Assembly (NCBI GenBank): GCA_948567375.1
Contig: OX419761.1
Span: 16,122,501-16,186,500 of the forward strand
Origin: Lunularia cruciata
Lineage: Eukaryota > Streptophyta > Marchantiopsida > Lunulariales > Lunulariaceae
Direction: 5' to 3'
DNA: 64,000 nt
Below are positions 22,701-33,059 of this stretch, one piece after another. Numbering within the stretch: position 1 is the stretch's first letter; every line of letters starts with the position of its first letter. The notes under the pieces are model-generated. The model did no database searches, was not told the origin of the DNA, and saw only the letters and a list, made by a program, of their open reading frames with translations. Made by a program: the position numbers and the translations under genes.

Positions 22701-24431
22701 ATAGGACAACTCGCTTCTCTGGTACAATTTACCATAAAAGAGTGTGCATCTCTTGTAACCATTCCTGACCCTCTCCACCTCCTATCACTTGAAGTTTTGG
22801 TCATAGAGGGTTGCACCTCTCTCCGGGCCATCCCTGACTCGCTGGGACAACTCGCATCTCTGAGACGGTTGACCATAAAAGAGTGCGCATCTCTCATTTC
22901 CATCCCTGAGCCTCTCCACCTCGTATCTCTTGAAAATTTAGCCATAGAGGGTTGCACCTCTCTCAGGGCCATGCCTAACTCTATGGGACAACTCAAATCC
23001 TTAATAGGTTTGATCCTAAAAGGTTGTACAACCATCAGTAGTTTGCCAGATTCTCTAGGGGAACTTGCATCTCTAAAAGTTTTGTACACAGACGGATGCA
23101 TATCCCTCAAGGACCTACCAAGAAGCATGGGACAGTTGAGATTGCTTGAGACATTGTGTTTGTCGGGATGCTTCGAAGATCTCCCCGAATGGTTGGGGCA
23201 ATTTGCGGCACTTAAGGATTTAGAGGTACGGCATTGTCCCCGGTTGAAATATTTACCTGAGTCCCTGGGGCAACTCACCGCTCTGAGATGTCTCCGAATA
23301 GTCAAATGTGAGGGCCTTGAGAACCTGCCTGATTCTTTAGGGCAACTTGCATCTCTAAGAGTTTTGAACACAATGGGATGCACATCCCTCAAGAACCTAC
23401 CAACAAGCATGGGGCAGTTGAGATTGCTTGAGACATTGACTTTATCGGGATGCTTTGAATGGTTGGGGCAATTTGTTGCACGTGAATATTTAGGAGTTAA
23501 TAAAGTACCCGAGTGTCTTGGACAGCTGGCATGTTCAGAGCTAGGCCCTTTTGCTAGTCTACCAAAAAGCCTCGGACCGCTGACATGTCTAGAGAAGTTA
23601 ACGTTGATGGGTCAGAACTTTGCGCATCTCCCCGACTGCCTGTGGCAAATGCCGGCACTAACAGACCTAACAATACAGCAATGTGATCATTTAAGCCATA
23701 TGCCAGACGTGAGCTCTTTAGGACAAGTAATTACACTCGGATGTCTCGCGATAGTTGAGTGCAAAGCTCTTAAGAACTTACCCGACTCTATTGGAAACAT
23801 CGCAGCCCTGGAGAGATTAGTTATAAAAGGATGTATATCGCTCGAGAACATACCTGACTCTTTAGGACAACTCGCACATCTTAGAGAGTTACATATTGAA
23901 GGGTGTGTAGGTGTGAAGACCATACCTGACTCTCTGAGGCAGCTCCATGATCTAGAATATTTGTATGTGGACGCATATTTGGCGATTCAAGTCGCGTCCG
24001 TCGGACAACTCAGATCCCTTGAGAATGTAACAGTGGCAGGTGAGTACTCTGAGGATCTTTTCGGGGCTCTTAAATTGGCACAGTTTCCAGCGCTAAATGT
24101 GCTGAGGCTACTACGGTGTGCTTATTTCATCCATTTACCTGACTTGCTACGCTCAACCAGCTTGAATAATCTGTTCATAGGAGATGATCTGTTCATGCAG
24201 CCTGATTATCTGCGTGATCATTTTGGCTCATCTAATTCTGCTCGACTAGCGCGAAAGAAGCTCGGGCCACGGCAGTATCTGGAAATTGACGACTTTGGTG
24301 GGTATGGACACCGATCTACATATTTTCCAGTGTCTATGGAACAGCTGATGTCCTTGAAATATGTTCATGTTACTGGCCAGACGTCTTTACGCGTACTCGA
24401 ATCTTTGCTGTCGAAGATAATTACCTGTTGA
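16081..24431 (+). CDS. alpha/beta-hydrolase-NB-ARC-LRR (HNL) immune receptor, 4 exons
   Basis: Model: exons 16081-16776, 18586-18780, 18988-20100 and 20247-24431, all phase 0, giving about 2062 residues. Domains in order: SERAC1-like alpha/beta-hydrolase (1-297), NB-ARC (about 320-650), then roughly 50 LRRs by eye to the C-terminus. NB-ARC motifs are P-loop GMGGSGKST (342-350), kinase-2 LLMLDD (Asp pair at 421-422), GLPL (500-503), an RNBS-D-like IFLDLASFD, and IHR at the MHD position (630-631). HNL receptors are an NLR class known from liverworts; they are expected to act inside the cell as nucleotide-switched pathogen sensors. The first splice donor is a GC site and is the weakest part of the model. 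The LRR region is far longer than in most NLRs. Confidence 0.85.
16777..18585 (+). other. HNL intron 1 (GC-AG, 1.8 kb) with internal repeats
   Basis: Runs from GCAATC to TTATTTGTCGCAG. It is pyrimidine-rich and carries imperfect repeats of about 115-180 bp with the core GTTGCGTCTTGATTCTTC..ATGATGGATACTAGTTCTCTGCAG near 17462-17595, 17640-17775 and 17775-17890, and a diverged one near 18165-18330. Each repeat ends in an acceptor-like CTCTGCAG followed by GT. 17190-17450 resembles 42185-42440 downstream of the second HNL copy. Short frames inside look accidental. Confidence 0.6.
18586..18780 (+). CDS. HNL exon 2: end of the hydrolase domain
   Basis: 65 codons between acceptor TTTGTCGCAG and donor GAG|GTATGG, phase 0 at both ends. 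It reads EEASARVDMDTFCMIPGVDH then FTICKP: the EASAR..DH(F/I)xxCKP block is characteristic of SERAC1-like hydrolases, and His269 (CAT 18694-18696) is the likely catalytic base. It links the hydrolase directly to the NB-ARC exon. Confidence 0.85.
18781..18987 (+). other. HNL intron 2 (207 bp)
   Basis: GTATGG donor and CCACAAACCAG acceptor after a T-rich tract; phase 0. Confidence 0.8.
18988..20100 (+). CDS. HNL exon 3: NB-ARC domain
   Basis: Starts DSRKAALLYHLGLPVGIIEF just after the acceptor; the usual linker motif LPVGIIEFGDRI precedes the P-loop. In order: GMGGSGKSTLAKQ, FDYVCFVEI (RNBS-A), KVLLMLDDCDDA (kinase-2), GSRLVVISRF (RNBS-B), CEGLPLTLDVIGSSL (GLPL), IFLDLASFD (RNBS-D-like) and YIHRQLRDMGRRISR (MHD region). 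The style is closest to TIR-NBS-LRR NB-ARC domains. The normally acidic third residue of MHD is Arg here. The exon ends AAG|GTAAGA, phase 0. Confidence 0.9.
20101..20246 (+). other. HNL intron 3 (146 bp)
   Basis: GTAAGA donor and TTGTAATTGTGCAG acceptor, phase 0. The same 146-bp intron is present in copy 2 at 35046-35191, confirming both junctions by comparison. Confidence 0.9.
20247..24431 (+). CDS. HNL exon 4: LRR domain
   Basis: A single 1394-codon exon. After a short linker it is almost entirely 23-25-residue LRRs of the form LPDSLGQLASLxxLxIxGCxSL. One non-LRR acidic island (GDDDESPGGTD, around 21630) interrupts the array. Relative to copy 2 it lacks about 80 residues (some three repeats) at 23450-23505 (GCFEWLGQF then REYLGVNKVPE). 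It ends SLRVLESLLSKIITC. Long antisense frames over this region are by-products of the repeats. Confidence 0.92.
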   Translation, partial: GKTTNRKLQVLSMGMSDSVAVNLRRASKLRRKNSSCFDGRFFDLRSLRLLRMSDLNLIDSHQALRFPWLLSILHMNNCSKEEGKESWLQEACWPIREEDVGNLPQLAVLIFDHCCSVTLPSNIQEWNHLKVIMIHATDLTRLPRNFGHLPCLERLDLQDVQIAELPLSILELASLRDLRLVDCLNFKSWPKKSIHVSNQLNSLTTLHLENLPALSELPDGFGAFESLTKLTMVNLPALRKLPDSFGAMSSLQTLMLKECNVLKRLPDRFGDLRRLETLDIYSCPRLESLGESFGGLHALKNLSLSYLRALEMLPRTIGQLASLERFTLDSCDKLTMLPESFGELELLRVIDVCGCGSLKYLWEDPKLGEYASSGEPGNTLINLQRLTVKECRRFQALPQSLGQLPCLDYLDLEGCETFKCSPSLLRQLTRLKHLMIGGAVVPEDTKWKHGQTENPEPQRIGDDDESPGGTDLFPAKLGWVSGSTFEFPGDLTSLEYLEIEDYSSVGKLPECLSRLMVLRTLIVRKCINIPESIGLLKALTKLSVEGTFTSLPTGMWELKSLESLFLTGGRFKELPVPLGQLATLRTLDLRQCDYLTHLPDSLGQLTSLRVLVISNCKSLEKLPESLGKLASLHTLLIEGCVSLKTTPHSLGQLTSLARLTIDGCVSLVNDQANTNSRGQLKSLWNLTIKGCVSLHSLPEFLFDLIPLRELVIDGCMFPDIIPGSLGQLKNLQRLDIKRSLSNNLVVDPLQYSSLKALIIQDCVSVNILPDSIGQLSFLESLAIKGCVSIRDFPDLLQVTSLKYLRIEGCPSLVVLPHSIGQLASLVQFTIKECASLVTIPDPLHLLSLEVLVIEGCTSLRAIPDSLGQLASLRRLTIKECASLISIPEPLHLVSLENLAIEGCTSLRAMPNSMGQLKSLIGLILKGCTTISSLPDSLGELASLKVLYTDGCISLKDLPRSMGQLRLLETLCLSGCFEDLPEWLGQFAALKDLEVRHCPRLKYLPESLGQLTALRCLRIVKCEGLENLPDSLGQLASLRVLNTMGCTSLKNLPTSMGQLRLLETLTLSGCFEWLGQFVAREYLGVNKVPECLGQLACSELGPFASLPKSLGPLTCLEKLTLMGQNFAHLPDCLWQMPALTDLTIQQCDHLSHMPDVSSLGQVITLGCLAIVECKALKNLPDSIGNIAALERLVIKGCISLENIPDSLGQLAHLRELHIEGCVGVKTIPDSLRQLHDLEYLYVDAYLAIQVASVGQLRSLENVTVAGEYSEDLFGALKLAQFPALNVLRLLRCAYFIHLPDLLRSTSLNNLFIGDDLFMQPDYLRDHFGSSNSARLARKKLGPRQYLEIDDFGGYGHRSTYFPVSMEQLMSLKYVHVTGQTSLRVLESLLSKIITC

Positions 24432-26129
24432 AATAGCTTTCGAGGAACTCTTCATGTCTCGAACCTACTCACCGTGAAACATCCTTTCTTAGTATTCCAT
24501 GTGTGGCAGCTCACTTCATTTGAAGCACTTTCGCTAGACTTCTGACAACCTCTTGAGAATCTACTCTCGTTCTGATGCTTAATGCTGGGCATATGGATCT
24601 CTCACGTGCAATTTACTCACTAGATAATAACAATTTCTGAATATGAAGGCAAGTTAGCGAAATGATTTCTAGAATCTTTGCCGGCAGAATGAGTACCCGT
24701 AGTAAGTTTATTTGGTGTATGATACCCAAGAGACGCAGGTGCTCATGGCCGTTGAATTCAAATATTGTTCAGTTCTTGAAGGGATGCTACTGCTCTAGAG
24801 ACTCTCGTAGGCGAATAACAGACGTGCACTCACATCTTACGAGTGATAATAGTGACGAGGATTTGTCTTGCATATTAGTTCGCGGTGATTTCTCGGTATG
24901 TTTATATTCCCAGTTTTGCTGTGATGCAAGTTGTCTTTAGAGCTTGAGCTTAGGTCATGTTCGCAACTTATATAGATTGACTTTCTCCCATAACTCAAGA
25001 ACACTTGATGATTGAAACTGATTTCAACTCTCAGGCAATCTAGGATTAAGATAACCACTGTGATACACAATGTTGACATGGAAAAAAACTGCAATTGCAC
25101 AATTTGTGAACATCAACAATTGTTACCAAGCTTGAAGGGAAACTAAACGACAGATCTCAGAGGTACTGAAATGGCTAAAGTGCTCGTACAGCTCTCCAAC
25201 CTCTTACACGTCTGTATGACTAGAGTAATCAACCTCAGCATGTCCTGAACCTTTAGGATAGTTTCTTCAGAGCACAACATCTTACTGAGGGACCTCAGCC
25301 CCGAAGCTCTGCGAGAACTGCTCTGTTTAACGGGTCAAGCAGGGAGGGTCAAAGGTTTAAACCAAACGGTCGGCCAGGTGCAATGTTGTGAGAAAATTAA
25401 GCTTTTTGGAGTAATAATTGTGATTGTGGGCCATGCTTTGAATGCCTTGCATCCACTTAACGTGAATGATACAATTGAATGTGTGGATCGGAGGCCTTCG
25501 AAATCTTTCTCTCAAGTCCGCCTCAACGTGCTCCAAGGTCTCTATGTGTTTTCCTTCCGAACATATGATAGGGTTCCGAAAGGGAGGGAGCCCAGGTGGT
25601 ATCAAGCAGAACAGCATTCCACCGAAGAATGATCTGGGAGTAGGTATATAGGTTGAACTAGTCAGATGCCGACATTTGCTTTATTTCCTTTTGGAGGCAT
25701 TGCTTCGAGTCTCATATTATCCTGATTTGAGTATACGAATTTGCTTTAGATCTCTAGTTATCAATTCAATCCATTTAGTTGTTCATGATCTTAATCTTAA
25801 AACAGACCGGTCACTAAGGCTTGGATACGCAAAATGGACATTAGCTGCAGGTGATGTTGATATCTCAGCCGAAGCTGAAGTGATCATTAAGACATAAGTA
25901 TTGGTGACACAGATGAGGGGATTGTTTTCTTGTCTTCCTGGCTGTGAGGGATGGATGCTGTGCAATGTTCTATGAGATCAATGACTTGATATATAGATGG
26001 AGGGGATGATGGCGCCAGCTTCCACCGATAATCAGATAAGGACATAAATGCTCGAGTTTGTCATAGATACTTCATGAGTCAACATGATATTGTTGTGTTC
26101 ATGACACTCAGTTGGATAAACCGTTCATA
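24432..26129 (+). other. HNL downstream region
   Basis: 24432-25795 is matched by 39682-41040 after copy 2, including CGAACCTACTCACCGTGAAACATCC. It probably includes the 3' UTR. A 92-codon frame at 24662-24940 is shortened by an indel in copy 2, so it is not supported as a gene. 25796-26129 has no counterpart and no recognised gene. Confidence 0.6.
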
Positions 26130-26433
26130 TTCTGGATCTAGGTGATGCCTACAGGGAGTTTTCTCGTCTAGAAACATGTCACAGAGTAAGTTCATCTGTT
26201 AGAAAAACGGTTCTGGATCTAGTCGATTCTTGAAGGAGTTTTCTCGTCTAGAAACATGTCACAGAGTAAGTTCATCTGTTAGAAAAACGGTTCTGGATCT
26301 AGTTGATTCTTGAAGGAGTTTTCTCGTCTAGAAACATGTCACAGAGTAAGTTCATCTGTTAGAAAAACGGTTCTGGATCTAGGTGATTCTCCAAGGAGTT
26401 CTCCCGTCCAGAAACATGCCACAGAGTAAGTTC
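26130..26433 (+). repeat. 80-bp minisatellite, four copies
   Basis: Copies begin TTCTGGATCTAG at 26130, 26211, 26291 and 26371, giving a period of 80-81 bp. The middle two are nearly identical and the outer ones more diverged. The second HNL copy lacks the array. Confidence 0.9.
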
Positions 26434-26613
26434 AAATTGCTTTTCGTTCACCATTCTGGTAAATTTTTCTGTTTGAGCTCTTTCTTATAATTTGCGTAAA
26501 GTTTATCTGTTAGAGGTACGGATCTTATTTATAACCTGAAGCAAGCACCAAGTTCTGCACGCAACAAGATTCAACTAAGAGGAATGTGGGTATGGATTAA
26601 GACTGGAATATAC

Positions 26614-26840
26614 TTGAATTGAATAAATTATTCTATATTAAAACAAGAACCACTGTTGAGAAGGTGCCAACCCAGACCAACAGGTACCAGAACTCGGAGC
26701 CTTGGACTTTGTACGATCCAATACGTATCCAATACTTGAATTGAATAAATTATTCAATATTAAACCAAGAACCACTGTTTAGAAGGTGCCGACCCAGACC
26801 AACATGTACCAGAACTCGGAGCCTTGGACGTCGTACAGAC
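26614..26840 (+). repeat. 120-bp direct duplication
   Basis: TTGAATTGAATAAATTATTC...ACCAGAACTCGGAGCCTTGG occurs twice, 120 bp apart. Copy 2 of the segmental duplication re-joins at the CAACAGGTACCAGAACTCGG motif (41041). Confidence 0.85.
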
Positions 26841-27245
26841 ATGCAATTTAAGTTTCTAATACCTCTTTCACTGTCCAGTCTTACGTGGGTATAGAACCAA
26901 ACTAACCAACGGGTTCCATATTCATCACTTAATATATGAAATTTATTAGCAGCTTTACTGACAGGGTGAAACAGACAGAGATTCTGAAGAATTAGCTTCT
27001 TGCAGTGAGGTCTTGTTGCTTCAAGTGTACAATTGAATATTTTACCTGCCCCCAAATTGTTATTGCTGAGAAATGGAGATGCATGATAATTAAGGTTGGG
27101 CAGGGGGTACACATACAAAAATTTCTAAAGCAGAGCTAGGTATCAAAGGACCTCTCTACAGGCAGTTGGGTGTGGCGATGCTAGTGGAATAGAATCAGGT
27201 TTGCATGCACGCAACTCATATGTAGAGTTCCCTATGGGTGCCCTG

Positions 27246-27500
27246 TTCGTTAATTTTTCCATATTTCATCATAGCAATCACAACCGGCATGACGAATGGT
27301 GCTCAGCTCTGAGCTACAACCACAGTTGTGCGATTGGAGCTTATTCCCATAGTCCAGTGCTTACTGTATCAGCTCTCGGACTCAGTATTCAGAGCTCTCG
27401 TGGCCTCATCCAACAGTAGGATATGTAGGATATTTCTATGCAGCTCTGGCAATAGCCACTCTCGGAAAGCTGGCCAATTCTAACGAACGGGAACTCGCAT
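27246..27500 (-). pseudogene. ABC transporter nucleotide-binding-domain relic
   Basis: The minus strand keeps pieces of an ABCB-type NBD: VAIARA, then [12 protein letters not shown] (Walker B and D-loop) and STIRHA (H-loop region), with stops and frame changes between them. It matches the relic at 41480-41760. Too short and broken to function. Confidence 0.65.
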
Positions 27501-28000
27501 CCAGCCAAAATTCCTCCAGAATTCCCCAGTACATTATAATACAATTAAGGTTTATTTAGAGGTAATATTCGCCGAAGTGCAGAGCCTGTGAACATCCCTG
27601 CCCCACTGGGGAGCAGACCTTTCTTCCTGTATTTCAAGAATTATATATGGCTCGTTTGAAAGTGCACTTCCTTTCAACCAAGGATGCTTCCCTCCAAAGG
27701 CTCCTGGTTGACTATTCCATTCTGCTATCAATTTGTCGCTCAGCCATTTTACTTTCAAAGTCGTGAGTTACGATCAGTCATTGCTTCGCTTGCAATGGGG
27801 TCAAAATGTTCGAGATCTTGGACGTTTTGGCTTTCTCGGAGAAAACATGGATAGGTGACATGGTTCAGTTAAGCTTTGTTCAGTTTCCATTGTGTATGTT
27901 AAGTTCTTTGGAGCAGCGGAAAGTACTCCATTCAGGAAACACGTCATTCCGTTTGACACCTGACACACAACCTCTAGATGTAAAAGTGGCTACAAGGTCC
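27501..28000. repeat. end of the HNL segmental duplication, copy 1
   Basis: Matches 41765-42180 with moderate divergence (GGGGAGCAGACCTTTC, AACCAAGGATGCTTCCCTCC). No family recognised in its short frames. Confidence 0.6.
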
Positions 28001-29422
28001 GTCCCATGACACCCTCTGCAGTCTCGCCACTTTGATGCATATCTCTGGAACGGTGGTTACATAGTAACATGTTCAATAGCGACAGATTGTTAGAATGGAT
28101 CTGCCTACTCTTCACTTAAGGAGTTCCACTGAGACAGAAGACAAAAAATTTATATTGAGATTTAGAATCTTATCTGCCTAAGAGATGAGATATATCTGTT
28201 AACAATATAGAGATTTTTTTCGTATTGAACCCCTATAGCTGACAGATAAACCATACTAATACTACTCAAATCTTCCTCCAGATCAATCGTCCCCAAAGTG
28301 AACTTTCAATGGAAAAGATATTGGAGTACAAAGAAGAAAAATGAAGGTTCATCTCATATAACCAAGCCTTTCGAACCATGGCTAGGATGAGTGAGAAAAT
28401 ATTGGAAGTCATGAGCAAAAATAAAGAAAAGGTGTTCAGTGTATGAGTGTAATCATATGATCTTATAGTTTGCTTTCTAGGAGAAACAAATGATTGATCA
28501 TAAATAACAAACTAAATACTTAAGTAATTTAGCTTTTGCTCTGGTTTAATCAACTGAAAATATTTTAAGGAAATGCATGATCATTAGTTGATGCATTGCT
28601 ACCTATTGTGGAAAATTACAACTACAAGAACTATGTTCAGATTGTTTGAAATCTGAACTTACTAGTTAATCTTTAAATGTTACAAGTTTATTCTTAGCCA
28701 GGAGAAATTCAAGTAAACACAAAGCTATAATCTCTACTCAAATCCCTCTCATATTCTTGCAAATTCATAGCATTCTTTGATTGAACTTGTAAGCGAGCAA
28801 GTTTGAGTTGGAAGCAATCAAATCTACTATATTTCCTTGTTCTATCTTATTCCGTTGCCGGGATGGTGTTTATCTCATGTGATATGTATCAACAAATGAG
28901 GTTTACATTTCAGTAGGATGCTAATCAGAAACCACTATCTTGACTAACCAAGCGTAGGTAGATGGTCAGTGTAGAAGAATACACTGTTGAAAGAAATTAA
29001 GTCTTTGTGAGACGCCAGAAGTGTGACACTGTTAAAGCGATTAGTCTTTGTGAGTGTATTAGTGTAATAGTCTCACAACACAACAGTATTAATGTGAGTG
29101 AGATTATTAAGGTGCCAGGCCACTTGAGTTAAGTTTATGAGACTAGTAACGTGCGGTGAACATTAATGAGCGAGTGGTATTTTACTTCAATAATCAAGAT
29201 TATACCGTTGACAACAGTAGTGCGGGATCTCCATATATAATGATGATCATATTGGATTCCCTAATCCTTTTGTTAACTCTACTTTTCATTCCTTTCCTAA
29301 GCTTTTGAACGGCAGCAATGGCAGTTCTTTCTATAGGGTTGATACCTGACTTACAAGCAGGTTCAAGGCAGCCAATATACGAACAGCAGCAACAGAGCAA
29401 CAGTAGGTGAACTTACAACCAA
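28001..29422. other. no gene seen
   Basis: AT-rich sequence without a convincing frame. 29055-29180 (AGTCTCACAACACAACAGTATTAATG...) recurs at 50985-51080 inside the decayed receptor gene. Confidence 0.5.
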
Positions 29423-30135
29423 ATGAACAATCAGACCCCTGCCTCCTTTGTAACTGCGCAAATCTTTCAGTGTCGACGCTTGAGTTTAAATTTCCTCCAC
29501 GGGTTTTACATCCCACGGCGTTTTGGCAAAGCGCTGCTAGTTCTTGTGGTGGGATCGAATAATTTAACACCTCTGTTTCCTGACTCGGTTACAACGTTAG
29601 AATCTCTGCAGGTTCTGGATCTGTCAAACAATAGTTATTTGACTCTTTACCGGAGTTGCAGGGCTTCACATGCTACAGGATAGGTATCAGTGGCCACAGT
29701 GGTGAAGTTTTGAAGGAAGAGATAGTTTTATTCGTCGACCACTTCTTCTGAGGTATGTGGTTTCACTTCGGACATCCTTTGATCTGGCTAAGAACCATTT
29801 CAGTGACTCCATTAATCTTGGCGATTGGGGTAATCCTCAAAGAATGCTGTACATGATACTCTTCGGTCTCATACCTCCTATCGCCTCCAACCTCAGTATG
29901 TTGGAGTCTCTGGACCTTTCGGAGAACAACTCTTCCGGAAGTACACCAACGAGCTTGGCGCAGTTTACACAGAGAGTTACTACAATGTGAGTTCAACAAA
30001 GCTAATAGTACCGATCCATCCCCTTCCCAGCTTGAAGCGATAGAGAAAAGACCTCGTTCATTGGTAACCCTGGCCTTTGGAATTTTCCTTTGGATCAATG
30101 CAGAAAATCTCCAAGGTCCTGCTACACTTCTAACC
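29423..30135 (+). pseudogene. LRR receptor gene 3' relic
   Basis: In changing frames: LESLQVLDLSNNSYLT, SLRTSFDLAKNHFSDS, LSMLESLDLSENNSSGS, then SFIGNPGL followed by a short basic tail. This order (last LRRs, then the S(F/S)xGNPGLC cap) is the extracellular C-terminal part of plant LRR receptor kinases or receptor-like proteins. Frameshifts and missing LRRs make it a pseudogene. The same family occurs at 50110-52850. Confidence 0.7.
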
Positions 30136-30136
30136 A

Positions 30137-30162
30137 TTGACGCCTACGAAGGTAGGCGTCAA
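30137..30162 (+). other. 11-bp perfect hairpin
   Basis: TTGACGCCTAC (30137-30147) and its complement (30152-30162) around a GAAG loop, just after the receptor relic. Confidence 0.6.
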
Positions 30163-30956
30163 GATCTATTCTTGGACCTCGATGAATTGGTCTCGCTCCC
30201 CGCATGTTCAGTAGGGTTTGTAGGGCGACTCTGTGTTTAGCTGCATTCATGTTTCAAAGCGAATCGGAATAATCCTTCTCGGTATTACATATGTAGTACT
30301 TAACCGACTAAAATCCCTCTATTCGTGCAGAGTAACGCCCAGGCCAAGGCTGGCTAATGTATGGGCTTTACAGGTTCAGGACGTGAACAAAATTGTACGA
30401 TACTTAGGGCCCGTAGTCCTGTATTTCACCTCTGTTATCAATCGGATGTTGTTTTGAATGAAACACGGTTCATTTTACACGATTCATTTGTATATGAAGT
30501 TGGAGTGATTTCTCAGAAAATACAATCATTTATCTGAGCGTGGATTAGCAGCCATCCGCCTGGTGAAACTGCGCGGAAATCAGATCCGGGTATCTTCATC
30601 TGTCTGTAATTGCTTGTGCTTTTAGTAAAGTCTGTCGAAGCAACTTTCCTGCGCCATAATCACGCGGATGTACCTGAAATGACTTCTGGGGTCGAATAGT
30701 ATACTATAATCAGTCTCCATTATACACGGACCGTAGATACCCGAAGGTGAATGTCCATGCTGTACACTGTGATTTAGAATCTTACCTCCAAATCACTCCA
30801 TCCTTTCTGCTGAGTCATTATTTCACCTTGAGGGTGACCGTTATTTCCACGAGACTTCGTTTCTTATGCTTCCTACTCGGTTCCATTTCTTATGTTCCAT
30901 TTCTTATGCTTCTTACTATGGGAACTATGGGAATTTCGCGCCTGTGTCTGTGATAC
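30163..30956. other. no gene seen
   Basis: No conserved frame or repeat match that I can identify. Confidence 0.4.
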
Positions 30957-31298
30957 TCTAATGTGCATTCGGATCAACGTTGAATGTTATGCTAGCATGC
31001 AGACAATCCCTAGCGCTTGACTTTCTTGTCCCATAACAAGAGAATATCATAGTGGAACCAGTTTACCACAAGTAACGTGCATTTGGGTTAACGATGAATA
31101 TTACGCTACCATGCAGACAATAGCTAGTGCTTGACTTTCTTGTTCCATAACAAGAGAATATCGTAGTGGAACCAGTTTACCACAAGTAACGTGCATTTGG
31201 GTTAACGATGAATATTACGCTACCTTGCAGACAATCGCTAGTGCTTGACTTTCTTGTTCCATAACAAGAGAATATCGTAGTGGAACCAGTTTACCACA
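30957..31298 (+). repeat. 114-bp tandem repeat, three copies
   Basis: Units begin near 30957, 31071 and 31185 (AGTAACGTGCATTTGGGTTAA). The last two are almost identical and the first is diverged. Confidence 0.9.
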
Positions 31299-33059
31299 AG
31301 TAGGTATGATCACCAATTTGTGTAAAAAGTAGAGTGTAATTCCAGGAACTAGGGACCTAAGATGCTAAGAATTACAGAGTTTACACTCTAAAACCATATG
31401 AGACACCGTATCTACTGGCCAGTAAATTGTTTGCGCAGTAATTGTAAGTGTAGTGGTCTCGGTGACAGAGCTCGATATCGATCGCTTGACTGAAGCCAGA
31501 TTCAAATGGAGAGGAAACGTTCTTCTGCAAAGCACCTTCCTGGTTCATGGATTGAAAATCGAGTACTCGACCTCCTGCTCCAGGTAATGAGAACTGCGTT
31601 CGGGCAGAAAACGAAACAACAGAGCTGTGAGAGTGGAGACTTCCACTTGTGAGAACAATAAAAGTGTACGTGTTTACTACCAGACAAATGCGATTCTCAT
31701 GTACGCAACAGGTTGTATACAGTTGGATGCGAAGAGAAGGAGAAGACCAGAAATATCTTGTGCCGATCGCAAACCGTTTCTGGACGGATGAATCTGCCAC
31801 CTCAATGCGTTTCTCTTCACCATGTAATCTGGATTACAACTAACAGCTCACAAATCAAATCAGGATTGTCTAATTAAATTATTTAGTAGTTTAAATATCT
31901 ACCGGATTAATCACACTCGTTGGAAAATTATATTGACTTGGCTTAACGATTGAACTATTGTAGATGATTTTCCAGTTATATAAAAAGTAATTATTCAGCC
32001 CATTTAAAGATTTACAAAAAAAAAACTCATCAGAATAATTAGATGAACCATTGAACTATTGAAAATCTTTTTTTTTTTTGAATCTGTATAATATCCTTCT
32101 ATAAGATTCTGAAATTTCACTTATCATAGATTTCCCACCTCTGCAAAACTTTGAATTGCTCCTTAGATTAATAATACCAGATAAATCGACAAAGCAAGAT
32201 AGCCTCTCTCTCCAATTATTACAACTAGTGACTAAATAAATAAATTTCTTAAAGGTTGAATAGTTTGGATATTCAAGTAGTCGACGTCCACAGAATAAGC
32301 TTTCCAAATTACACTTCTTTTAACAAAAATGATATATATATTATTTTTGACAATTTTTTAGAGCATTCAAATCTCTTGTCATAATTTTAAAATATTTAAA
32401 ATAAACTCATAATGCCTTGAGGATATTGGATATTCCTTTATAGAATACTGAATAATAAAACGTAAATAATTCACTTAAAATTGGAAGTATTTTTATCGTT
32501 TATATCTATAAAGAATATCTACTTTTCTACTTTCATAGAAATCCAAGTATGTATATTTCAAAAGTACAATAGACAAATAAATAATATACTTACACTAAAC
32601 GTCTTAAATGAAATTTCAAAACGGTTAGTTCTTTTCAGAAGCTGAAAAATATAATCTATATACTTAACTTTGTTACTATTAACATGTAAATATTATAACC
32701 TGACAGAAATAATACCAATTTCTACAAAACTATGATCCTTACATTGTGGCTAAGGATCACCACCTCTACATGATAGTTTGAGAGAATCAAAAGCTAAAAG
32801 GTCTTTTGCTTATATCAAGAGTATAAGGAATATAAATTTGACTTTCATTTCTCGTAGTGGATTGCAGGTTATATTTGACACTTGATGCGGAAGCATCTCT
32901 CTTTAAATTGTGTGCTTTGTAATTGCTAAAGCACAAAGCACGCCTCAAAATGGTGCATGGACGGTGGTGCTCTTTGAACGGTTGATCCTGAAGTTGCTTC
33001 TGCAATATCTTGTCAATGTTATCTCTTTCTAGCATATCTGGTTAAGTGACAAAGACATT
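31299..33059. other. AT-rich stretch, no supported gene
   Basis: 31860-32780 is very AT-rich with A and T runs. Frames at 31381-31800 (minus, GTG start) and 32787-33035 (minus, 82 codons) match nothing I recognise and have no supporting context. Confidence 0.45.

Noticed and set aside
22523-23410. 295-codon antisense open frame, also present at 37494-38399
   Set aside because: It is the mirror of the regular LRR code; its own translation is a repeat of low-complexity Ser/Arg-rich units, and both copies exist only because the LRR exon was duplicated.
31381-31800. 139-codon minus-strand frame
   Set aside because: It starts at GTG, matches no family I know and has no neighbour or repeat support.
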